Of a stretch of 64,000 nucleotides of DNA, positions 36,341 through 47,300 are shown one piece after another (the stretch's first letter is position 1; each line of letters starts with the position of its first letter). The position numbers were made by a program, and so were the translations under genes. The notes under the pieces are model-generated. The model worked only from the letters and a program-made list of their open reading frames with translations. It was not told where the DNA came from and did no database searches. Source of the stretch: Patiria pectinifera (lineage: Eukaryota; Echinodermata; Asteroidea; Valvatida; Asterinidae); contig CM057149.1 of NCBI GenBank assembly GCA_029964075.1, positions 12,286,465-12,350,464 of the forward strand. Reading direction: 5' to 3'.

Positions 36341-37156
36341 GTGTCGGTGTTGCTATGGGCTACGGACCTCCGATTGTGGAAATGCTGCTGTATTTTCCAA
36401 CTAACCCGGCACTGCCTATAGGCATAGTGGGCACGGGTGCCGGTGTTGGAATGATGTTATGCCCTCCTCTGGCGGAATTCCTGATAGACATCTACGGTTG
36501 GCGTGGAGCCATGTTGTTATTTGCTGCTCTGAACGCAAATGTATGCGTTCTGGGTGCGCTTATCAAGCCGGCCTCGTCAGCCTACACGGCACTGGACGGA
36601 GGTTCTCGAGAAAGCACAAGAGAAAGTGACGGATGTACATTATGGAGATGTTGCACTTTCATCCTCAAGCGTATCTGTGAGGTCCTGGCTCTGGACGTTC
36701 TGTGGTTTGAACCCAAGTTCGCCATGCAAGCCCTTGTTAGCTTCCTAGTTGGCGTCATGTACAGCGCTTGGATGATTTTCCTCGTTCCTCATGCAATTGC
36801 GAGAGGTATTAACAGTCAAGTGGCGAGCTTCCTCTCCACCGCTGGCGGAGTTGGGACTATTGTCGGTCGGGTACTACAGGGACTACTCTTGCATTCTGGA
36901 TGGATCACAGCACTTCAGTTTTACACCTTCCTGGCGTACATCGATTTAGTTGCCTTCGTGCTTGACCCTATCATTTCAGCCAACTACCCCGGACTCGTTT
37001 GTGTAGCTTTCGCTAATGGACTTGGCATTCCCACCATGGCTGTATTATTTCTTCAGGTAGCCCAGCAAGTCTTGAGTAAAGATCTGAGTGTCCAGGGCTG
37101 GGGGACATTATTGGTCTTCTTCGCCTTTGGAGAGTTAGCTGGTGGGGCTTTGGCAG
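36341..37156 (+). CDS. SLC16-like (MCT family) transporter, internal exon
   Basis: A 272-codon exon of a major facilitator superfamily protein in the plasma membrane, proton-linked monocarboxylate or related organic anion transport by family. It opens after TTTAG with the last two bases of a glycine codon and reads GVGVAMGYGPPIV..YF, then LIDIYGWRGAML and GALIKP, the SLC16 signatures of TM4 to TM6. A hydrophilic central loop (about 40 residues, with SRESTRES) separates the two halves. TM7 to TM11 follow. It ends phase 1 at GALA|G before GTAGGC. The N-terminal part (TM1 to TM3, with the family's PDGGWGW-like motif) is absent here and is presumably in the gap at 35759-36258 or further upstream. 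Substrate cannot be told. Confidence 0.85.
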
Positions 37157-37384
37157 GTAGGCCTAAATATTTGATTTTAGTTGCGTCTTTTGTTTAATTC
37201 CAATAGCAAAGTGCCCGACCTAATCAAAATTAACCCTTTAAATGTAAATTAAAGAGACTCCAAACGTTCACAGAGAAATACTCTGGCTCGTGTGTGCATG
37301 TTATGAACGTATGGATAATCATACAACGATGTGATATTTTTCTCATGTTCTTACATCCGTTTAACATGTGTTTAATTAAAACAG

Positions 37385-37506
37385 GAGTTACCTACGAAGC
37401 TACAGGAAGTTACGATACGTCGTTTTGGATGCTTGGTGGAGTCTCTGGCGTCGCAGTCGTCATTCTTGTGACTGAAAGAATTCTGCACAAGTGCAGTGGC
37501 GACTAA
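37385..37506 (+). CDS. SLC16-like transporter, last exon
   Basis: Follows a 228-bp intron (GTAGGC..ACAG) and joins in frame (phase 1). It encodes GVTYEATGSYDTSFWMLGG and one last hydrophobic helix (TM12), then a short tail ERILHKCSGD and TAA. TGSY..SF is the usual SLC16 motif between TM11 and TM12. No AATAAA is seen within 150 bp of the stop. Confidence 0.85.
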
Positions 37507-37654
37507 AGCTCTCCCAAATGATTCAGAGATTGACCGCCTTCACATATCCTAACCATTGATCATACATATAATACCTATTCACCTGTACCGCAGGTCGTTT
37601 TAGCTAGGTCAAATTAATGTGACGTACCGATAGTAGTCAAAGAGTCCAGTTTAA

Positions 37655-38476
37655 AGGGTCCATGAAATGAATTGTATAGGAACATGTTTTGTGCAAATGT
37701 ATGAGAACTTTTTGACAACCTCTTTTTGGTTAAATTCACTGAAAAGTGCACTTCTTTATAGTGGCGCACCCGGGGGGGGGGACTCTGGGACTTGAGCCCC
37801 CAAGAGGTTGTCCTTTTTTATTTTTTATTTTTTGGTCCCACGATTTGACCTTGGTGATACGTAGGTGGCCTATTTTCGAGTAGTATAACAGGGGTGTATG
37901 TGGCGCAATAGGGGTTTAAGTGGCGCCACCAACGTCAAAATAGCCCGCCCCCTAAACAAAAATCCCAATTTTTTTTGGGAAAAAATTGTGAGCCCCCCAA
38001 CCAAATCCTGGGTGCGCCACTGCTTCTTTAAATTTTTCAAATTGTCCATGCTTATCCAGACAACTGAAGGCGCTGTTGCGGTGATGTCGTTTCATGAAGA
38101 CACTGTTTGGTTTAGTTTTCTGTTCAAATTGTGAACCCCACAATTTGTTCATTAAAACATCTGTGAGAAAGGTTTCCTTACTGTCTCACTGCAATGCTTT
38201 TATACAACAATAGATCAACAAAGGAACAGAACATTTACGACAGCAAAGTACTCAAAATTCTGGCAACTTTTGGTGCTGAAATAATGTCACATCGTGGTTT
38301 CAGCCTTAAATGACATCACTTTTTTGCTCATGAATATGGACATTCGCGTTTGCATAAACACCAAAAAAAGGCACCAAAATACCCTTAAAAAAGGCAAAAC
38401 GAAAATTGAAAATAAGGTTTAATGGGACACAAAGGTGCATTTTCAAGAATTGCATCAACAAACTTGCATGGCCCCT
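37655..38476 (-). mobile_element. AGGGNCCATG-family MITE interrupted by a hAT MITE
   Basis: Ends AGGGTCCATG and CATGGCCCCT, flanked by TAA at 37652-37654 and 38477-38479. The interior is the reverse complement of the copies at 23857 and 33322. Confidence 0.72.
37759..38022. mobile_element. hAT-like MITE, 264 bp, 8-bp target duplication
   Basis: Ends TAGTGGCGCACCC and GGGTGCGCCACTG are inverted except for the outermost base. The 8-bp duplication CTTCTTTA lies at 37751-37758 and 38023-38030. Eight-base duplications and CAGTGGCG-type ends are hAT hallmarks. Inserted in an older MITE, whose sequence continues across it. Confidence 0.9.
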
Positions 38477-38479
38477 TAA

Positions 38480-39932
38480 TAAGCCGACTCATTCATATCG
38501 ACGCCTGTTATTGCACACACACAAAATAAGCTGAACAATACACACGTCTTGACAAAATCTCAAGACTCAAGAACGTCGCTGCTGAGCGTAGGCAAGTTCT
38601 TAGAAGATCTTTGCAAAGCATTGCATGTCTCTTCGCTCAGGCAAGGGTCGCAACCGGGTTAATTGATGTCCAAGATTTTTCAATTGTCGGATGCAATGAG
38701 GCGCTACAGTAACTGCACCAAAGGCCTGAAGCAATGAAACAAATGCTGGATTTGCAAATATTGAGTGATAAACTTCCGGAGATTTGGGATTTTCACGTGG
38801 AATAACCTACATGTAGGTTATTGCGCTACGACTGTTTCATGTGTGGTTCATGTGGCGACTGCATTTTTTTTGGCACGTATTAAATTCGATCTTTGCTTCA
38901 TACTCTTTATCAGGTGTAATCTGGCAGGCCGTCGTTCCCCACAGTCCTACGCCGACCTGGAGTTTTGGGAATTTATAATTTAGAGGTTTTGGAATCCAAA
39001 CCCTATTAATTTCTTAGAGTTTAGAATTATTAGAATCATGAAGTTGGAGGTATACAATTGACTTAAAACTTGAAAGACCTTGTGGAGATATAATCTTCTT
39101 CATCATTATCATAACACTAGTTTTGTGAGCCTAAATCGAGATTGCTTTCAAAAGCCAGAATTATTGTAAAGCCTCTGTGAAAAAAACACGTTTTTGAAAT
39201 ACTATGGAACAAGGCGGACGCCTGTTTTCATTCTGTAATTATCATCGTTGTCTTGGTGTCCTTAAATTAATCATTTAAGCGGACGTCGATCTTAATGGCG
39301 TACCGCTGCCTTAATAATATGCGCAAAGACTATCTAGTTAGGATTAAATCAAACTTGGAAATAAGGGAAAACATGAAGAAATTAACTGATGACGTCACAG
39401 CTAAGTCATTCCTTATTTTGGCAAACCGGCATATCATGTCCTCTAGAACTTTCATGCCTCATATGATTTTGTTTAATCATCGTGACTGTTTTGCAACATC
39501 AAAAATCAACTGAAAAATCACAATATATTATGGTGTTATGACGTATGTCATATAATTTTGTTTTACATTTAAAACCTACAATATACATACAATAGTTTAA
39601 TCCTTTTTCCAAGGACAATGGAAAGACACCTTCAATTTGATATCAGGTGACAGCTAATATGACATGTCATTTCCGGCAATCATCTTGAGACTGCATCAAT
39701 GGTCAAGCATGTGCCAAATTTGAATTTGATCGGATTGATAAAATAAAATAATAGCTAGAAATGGAGTGTTAAACAGAGAGACAAACAAAGAAGAGGTATT
39801 CTTGGGTACACTAAAGCTGTGCGACCCCGTAGTACTTTTATTCTACATTTATGTTCGCCGACACCATGTAGGCCTTTGTTTGCAGTGCAGCCAACATAAT
39901 ATTTATATACATATACCTATTTTCTATTAAAG
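38480..39932. other. gene-free DNA
   Basis: No exon or RNA gene recognised. Short open frames at 38765 and 39295 have no domain. Confidence 0.45.
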
Positions 39933-40068
39933 GATTGTAGACCTTTGTGAAAGGACTTTAGTATTTACTCTAGCCTGTTTTGTATCCCGTGATATTAATC
40001 CGATTGTAGACCTTTGTGAAAGGACTTTAGTATTTACTCTAGCCTGTTTTGTATCCCGTGATATTAAT
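39933..40068 (+). repeat. tandem duplication, 69-bp period
   Basis: Two identical 67-nt copies from GATTGTAGACCTTTGTGAAA to CCCGTGATATTAAT, spaced by CC. Sequence identity implies a very recent event. Confidence 0.95.
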
Positions 40069-40093
40069 GCCAATAAAATACTACTAGATAAGC

Positions 40094-40498
40094 AAAGTCC
40101 ATTCTCTATGTGGGGAGGTTATCAATTTGTGCAGGACTTGTCTGCCTCTGTATTTTACACACTAACCAATTAGCCCGCATATCACGCAGCCCTTAAACCA
40201 GCCTAGGCTATCACTCCTAGATACCACTTCAAACCGCCCCGGCACTCTGTGGTTGTATTGACTTGTGGAGGAGTCAATACAGTGTAATACAATTTAAAGT
40301 CCATTCTGCATGTGGGGAGGTTATCAGTTTGTGCGGGACTTGTCTTCCTCCGTATTTGCACACTAACCCATTAGCCCTCATATCACGCAGCCCTTAAACC
40401 AGCCTAGCCTATCACTCCTCATATCGCCTCAAACCGCCCCAGCACGTACTCTATGGTTTTACCGATTTAGGTAGGAGTTAATACAATGTAATACAAGT
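40094..40498 (+). repeat. tandem duplication, about 202-bp period
   Basis: Two diverged units beginning AAAGTCCATTCT, at 40094 and 40296. They share ATATCACGCAGCCCTTAAAC, CTATCACTCCT, TCAAACCGCCCC and an ending close to AATACARTGTAATACAA. Confidence 0.9.
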
Positions 40499-41210
40499 GT
40501 TACATTTCTTCAATTATTGCACACTACTTAGTCCATCAACTTGTGAATTTGGTCCCAGAATATAAACTCAAGATGATTCCGCTTACTTTCATTTTGAATA
40601 TCCTGAAAATCCTTCAAAAGTCAAAACATATATTTTGGACAAAATTATGTCACATTTCATCAATCGAATTAAATGGACAAGCGATTGAACGGCAAACTTG
40701 ATTATTGAAATAGGCTTGTAGATTACAATCACAATCAACTTGAAGGGAGAAACCGCAACCCGATTGGAAGTGAGGGAGAATTACACTCGGGCATATTTGA
40801 AAGCAAAATTAAAGTTCATACCTGATACCCGAGAATGTTTATGATGAAGCACTCACGAAATGTAATTCAATCTTTGATAAACAGTGTCTAACGATGATTG
40901 TTATATTAGCCCTACTGACTTTATGTATTTAACTCTTTTAATCGTCTGAACAACATAGACCTCCCCCAACAATTCCATCATGGCAAAATGAAATTTCCCC
41001 AATCGTGTTGAGTCTTTAAATGTAGAAAATGTTGCACAGACCCCTGTGTTTGTTATTTAAAAGTTTGCCTCTTAATATTCACTGGCAACTTGAACTCACC
41101 ATAGAGTTCAATCTAGATCAGTAATGACCTGTCGATGTCAGCGGGCGGGTCTAGGCAATCACGCGGCATTGCACCGATCGACAGTGCAGTACGAATATCA
41201 CACAACCGAA
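40499..41210. promoter_or_regulatory. presumed PARP1 upstream region and 5' leader
   Basis: No gene. A GC-box-like GCGGGCGGG lies at about 41140, roughly 70 bp before the start codon, and local CpG density rises there, as expected for a TATA-less housekeeping promoter. No TATA box is seen near the gene. Confidence 0.35.
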
Positions 41211-41339
41211 ATGGCTGAAAAGACACAGCTAGCCGATCTCCCCTTCGTGGTAGATTATGCCAAAAGTGGCAGGGCAAGGTGCCGACGATGCCACAATAAC
41301 ATTGAGTATAACCACCTGCGACTAGGCAGGATGGTACAG
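41211..41339 (+). CDS. PARP1: PARP1 exon 1
   Basis: Codons 1-43, ends phase 0 at MVQ before GTAAGC, as in vertebrate PARP1. Carries [13 protein letters not shown], the first half of zinc finger 1. An ATG in frame at 41124 would add 29 residues, but the MAE start matches the family and is preferred. Confidence 0.92.
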
Positions 41340-44300
41340 GTAAGCCTAAATTTTCAGTAAACGTGATAAGTTCAATAAGGTGTACGACATGGTGAATCAC
41401 TAGCACTGTGGACCGACGTCGACGTGATGCATGGCGAATCTACGGTGGCCCCGGACGGACATAAAAGACATGTTTTTTTGTCATCACTAGATTACGATAT
41501 TACGACTGAGTAGTTGACGTCAATACAGATTCATTCATAACATCAGAAGTTTGCAGCGGCGTAGCCAGGGTTCGTATCCCATCCCGTGTGTGTGTGAGTT
41601 TGTGTTACATACCCTATGTGGACTTGTGAACAAAAGAGGTCCACATAATGCAGGTTGTGTTAACCTTATGTGGACTAAGCCGTGTCCACATAAGGTTTTG
41701 CCCTTTCTGGAAAACAGGTTTAGAGGCATTTTTGGGTTAGGTTTATCTGTAGCAGAATGAAGAGAAACACTATAGGGAATCATAGAAAAAAAATTGGGTT
41801 AAAAGAGTTTTCACAGTTTAAGTAAAGTTATTTTTTGTACCGAGTTTTCTTAACTACACGAAAACAAAGCAATGTCCACACAAGGTATGTAACACACGTC
41901 GGGGTGTGTGTGTGTGTGTGTGTGTGTGGGGGGGGGGGGGGGGCCTTGAAGTTACAATGGAGGGGCGCCCGAAAAATTGTGCTGAAAGGTAGACAGGTTT
42001 TTTTCACAGGACACCCGCCCGCGTGCGCCCCACGCCCCCCGTAGCTACGCCACTGGAAGTTTGGTTCTTCGCCATAATGCAAATTTCTACGACATGAAGT
42101 GTATTCAACGGTTCCCCATATACCTATATATAAGGCCTGTGCAAATTCATGGCATGATCCGGCGATTTCTGCTGATCGTTTGCGAGAAGCTTGGCATGTA
42201 TATACAGGGTTCCTTAATGGGGTAGAAAACACAACAGAACAACAGACCCCATAAGGAAGTTTGTAGAAATCAATATACCCAACAAGGGAAGCGCTATGGA
42301 ATTTGAGATTTCAATGGAAACAAATGAAAACAAAAGAAAGGATTCCAAGGTCTACCCCACGCTGTGTGCGTCTGCGTTTGTTTCTGGTGTAAATCGAGGA
42401 CACACATGTGTGCAACACCATCGATGAATTGAGGACAGGAACCAAATCGAGGACGACCTCGATTAGAAAACGTGTACAAAACCAATAAGAGTTGTTGCAA
42501 AAAAGTTAAAATTATAAACAAAGGAAAAGGGAAGAGGAACAATAAAAAAATCCTCGATTTACACCATAAACAAATGTGTAAGTCAGGGTTGTTGGTGACA
42601 CGTGTGGATGACATTTTTCCATAGTATGTCTGCGTTGCAAAGATTGGGTCTTATTTGCGTTTTTTTCCTTACCCCGATATGGAAACTAGGCTCTCTAACT
42701 AGGTATAGGGCCTATGTCTAATTTATTTTGATGTAACATTAAGGTACTCGTGATTGTTTCAAGTATACATATGTGCCTTTTTTGGTGTTTTCAGTCGCCA
42801 TACTTTGACGGTATGCAGTCAAATTGGTATCATTTCCGTTGCTTCTGGAGGGCTGAAGAGAACAAAATGACATCTGTTAATGACATAGGTAAGAAGAAAT
42901 CATTTTGACAGGCTAGAACAAGTGCGACGTCATTATTCAACTGTTTTTAAGTGATATTTGCACATCACAACGCTCTATTTAAGAGTCACACGAGGTAAGC
43001 GCTACACAGAGAAGGGATAGATAGGAAGCTACGAGAAAGAAAGATTATTCCAAGTTACAATTAATTTACTGTTTAAGAACAAATTACACTTGAAGACGCG
43101 TACTGTCCTGTAAAACGAGATTAGATTGTAACCACTAACATGTGGTATGGTTTACATGCATAGAATTCTTTTTTTTTATATAAAAAAGTGCTTGTCGCTG
43201 CCAGGGGTGAAATTGCAATGAAAACTTAAACAACTCACGTCAGTATACGGAAAAGTAAAACCAACCGCTATAGTAAAAATCTATCCTTAGTACTGAACAA
43301 CGAGATTGTACATTTTATGAAACTTTAAAGTTATGAACTGTTGCTAAGAAACACATTAGAATGGGACAAGTTTGAATTTGAACTCAACCCTAACCCTTCT
43401 GAATCCGACATGATCCAACTATACTAAACCCGATGGAGCCTGTTAGATTGAGCAGTAAACCCCTGGTGTACATTCCTGATTGCAATATGTTGGATTCAGC
43501 AGGCAACCGAACCTCATTATAACGCTAAGTTGGAGCTCTTTTTGATCTGAAAATAAGGCACAGTGGATTGAGCAGGAAACTAAGGTTGGAATCTGTTGGA
43601 TTTTGCAGGGTAGCCCTGAGGAACTACTGTGGGGTTATTATTAAACACGAATTTGCAAATATACCATAATAGTTATTGTTTTCCTCGATTCGTCACTGAT
43701 TTACTTCCAGCTTTACAATCGATTATTCAAAAGTTGTGCTTCGCCGATTAAAAAAAAAATATTCGTCTTTAGACGCATCGTTGGAAAGGCCTTCTTTTGT
43801 TGATTTCTTTAAAACGACAGCTTACCAGAAAGAATAAATTTCACAGGGAGTCAAGTCCCATTACTATATTCAAACCAAGTGTGCTTTTCAAGAATAATAA
43901 CGTCAGTTTATTTTTTGGATAGCTGGAATGATGGACTGTGACTTTAAGAGTGTACTTTGTACACATTAACAAAAACAAAACAACTTTCCCCCAAACATTC
44001 CCCCCCCCCCAATATTATGTCTGTCACCAAAAATATAATACACAAATAGTTTAGATACTTTGATACTGCATGGAGTACTCGTATGCTGAATACACACATT
44101 TCAATATAGTCCATTGCATTTGCTTTTAATTCACATTTTGTTTTCACAAAATGTAGCAAGTGTTGAAGCTCTCCGTTGGCATGACCAGGAAAAGATACGG
44201 GAATATGTCAATTCATTCGTAACTAAACCATGGATAGACAACCGACCCGACTTTGACCCAGGAGACGAATACATGTTTGCAAATGGCTATTCATGGAGAA

Positions 44301-47300
44301 CCTATGAGTGCAGTGTTTGTCAGGAGTTGGTAGCGGTAAGTGTTGTTCTGTTAATTTTCTGTGGGTTTACCTAATAAAAATCATAATCAAGTGTTCGAAA
44401 GTGACATAGTTACGTCAAGAGGATGCACATGTAATTTATATATTTAAAAAAATACATAAAACACCTAAAGCAAAGAAACTTTACACACTTTATTTCCGTC
44501 CGGTTACCTTCCTGATAAATCAAATCGGAGCTTTGAAAATACTTCCAAGTGAATCCTGCTTGGATTTACCGTTGTTATGAAATATTGAACATTTGAAAGA
44601 GAGTCATTGGAGTTCATATGACTGATCATTTCCAGATTTATACTATAACTTGTGCTCCCGTCATGCACGATGTATTTGTGTGCATTAATCGCACAAAGTT
44701 GTAAAGCCCACTGGACAACGTTTAGATTTTACCGGATCAACGGATGACCGGTACGTTTTCCCCCACCTTTCTGGAGACCGCAATGTTAAGCCCCCCCCCC
44801 CCCCCCCAAGTCTCCGGTTCCTGGACTGCGCGCATCGGCAAAGTGAATAGGTTTTTTTTGTTCAGTGTGAGATGATGTCTCAAAACGGCCAGACTCACTG
44901 GTTTGACTGGCATCTTGCTGATGGGGTTACGATCGAGAATAAACTTTATGTGGCCTCTGTGGGCTCCCATATAGTTTGCACTAAATTTAATCTGGCACCA
45001 TTTGCAGACGGTGTTGAAAGTTTGTAATGTGCGTATGGAAACCAGACTGAGGGAGCAATGACCGTGTATCTGGAAGCTCCTAGCGGTTTTTAATTATTAG
45101 CGCAATATTTAAAGGAAGCATATTAATGACCAACCTGGCAGCACATTGTTTGGTCTGACGTCACCGTTTTCGCTGATTTTTCTCTTGACTATCCCTGGCC
45201 AATTTCCCGAAGAAGTTCGTGTCGGTCGAGATCGTCAGTGGATGCAGTACTCTTAAGCCTTATTGCCTCACTCAGATCACCTCAAGCTTCACCCTAAATT
45301 ATATTTTTGAGAGTTTAAATACGGTGCCCATCGGGAGGTACCCGTACGTGTGTAGAACACTACAATGAGTTCCCATCTATTGATAGTTTTGTTAATACCC
45401 ATCGCAATTTTGCATTAGCCAACCCACATGCACCTTTCACTCAAATTTCTTCAAATCTTATTTGCATTCTAGAGTCGCCATTCTTCGATTGCACGTAGAC
45501 AACCGGTGCCAGATAGTAACCAAGGACAGGAAACAGTGACATGGTACCACTACCATGTACCCTGCTTTGCGCGGCCCGAAACTTTGGCAAGCGTCAACTG
45601 GAAGGACACCTACAGATTGGAAATGATAAATGGGCTTGAACCTTCGGAAGTAGAGCGAATACAATGCATGTTCCCGAAGTAAGTACAAGTCTCCCAAACA
45701 GTTCATACCTCTCTGACATCATTGACATCATTCGTACTTTTGATTCAAATCTGTGAACATTAATCCTCTGTATCGGGAGCAAGCACTTTTTACGTCCCGA
45801 CAATCCGGCATGCATGCAGGATTGAGCAGTATGCATTGCGAAATAGAAAAGAAAATACTTTATAAATCCATCAAGGAAATTAAAGTTTCCACCGGTACAA
45901 GTACCATAGAGAATGAGTATTTAACAATCAAAGTTATTCAATTTTACAAAAACACTAACAATTACAATGCTATCACAGAAACACAAACATTTACAATAGT
46001 GTTATGATTATTGAAATAGTCGCTTCTATATGTACCGTATGCCATTTTAATTCATCGCAAAAATGTGAAAAGTCTCCAAGATACATGAATGTTTGGGAAA
46101 TTAACGTATCAGATTTTATGGGTGAATACATGCACATGTCTCTCTCCAAGGGCTGTGGTATTTGGGCATTTTTTTAAAATTTGCACACCATACTTTTTCT
46201 ATGTCGGCTCTCTGGGCTTCCGTTCAGTTGTTTTATATTTTTTTTGCATATTCACAAAAGTCCGAAGAGAATTAGTAATATATTATAAATGATTAAAGAT
46301 ATTCAAATCAACACGGGAAGGCAACATATTCGTCAATGTGACTTTTCATCAGTGGATACGAGCTCGTTCCAAGTAAGGCCTTCTAGGCTACTTATATGCG
46401 AGAGCAGAAACATTTCCTACAACACGTAGAGCACGTAAAGTTCTATTTTGTCGAGAACATGCACTAGATTTGTATGTTAACGATCGACAAGTAAGAAGAA
46501 TGCCAAATTTGCTCTGTAGAAAACAAATGGCTTTCAGGCGGGATACATCACCAATCCTGCTTCTGCCAACATGGGTGAACATGTACATGTACATGCGGGG
46601 TTCACTGCGTTACGCCTCATCTTGGCCTGCTTGAGCTTGAACCGACTTATACGCTCCAACTCCAGTTGGGACCGAAGGTTTAGTTGAGGCATAGCAACTA
46701 TTCTGTTGGTAAATTCCATATTTGTCAGGCTTTATGTTTTGATTTGTGAATGACAGAGTGAAGCGGCAAGCCTCGGAAGCCCCAGTAGATGAGCCAGACT
46801 TCGAGACGGCTAAGCTGGTCGAGCAGTACAGGGAGAAACTTAAGGTGGGTCACGGTACATCACTATTTACCCTGATTGAAGGACAAATACTTTTGTCTAA
46901 AATCTAGTAATAGCAGCTTTGGTAGTTTAAAGCCTCAAGAATTAGGAAGTGTCTGAAAGGTTGAACGGAATGAAAGTTCCCTTCGGGAATTTTACGACCC
47001 AAGCATTGTCCCAACTATACATTTGTATTTGGGGTACTTCACTATAAAAACGTAGCCAGAGTTGACACAAAACTTGCACTCAAGTGATTACAGCTATAGG
47101 TCAGCTGGTTGCAAGTTTGAATGTTTTCCAGTCAAATTTAACTTAAGTGTTTTGAGAGTGTCACAATGGGACGTTCTAATGTGTGATTGGGGGCCGTTGC
47201 CATTGGCGTCGCAAGTATTTTTTTCTAGAGGGGGAAAAGCTCTCAAAATTCTTGTAGTTTCTGTACCATATTCTCAATTTAAGATTTTGTTTTTCATTTT

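Larger units (their letters stand above)
41340..42794. other. PARP1 intron 1
   Basis: GTAAGC..TTTTCAG. Contains a hAT-like MITE with a nested keyed repeat (41554-42055) and an ATCGAGGA-type keyed repeat (42376-42573). Confidence 0.8.

Noticed and set aside
35628..36404. Long open frames across the N run
   Set aside because: The length is made of undefined bases; no real coding evidence.
39933..40498. CRISPR-like array
   Set aside because: Only two repeats of each unit, no spacers, animal genome context; these are simple tandem duplications.
41124..41210. Upstream in-frame ATG for PARP1
   Set aside because: Would add 29 residues not found in the family; MAE at 41211 matches the known PARP1 start.
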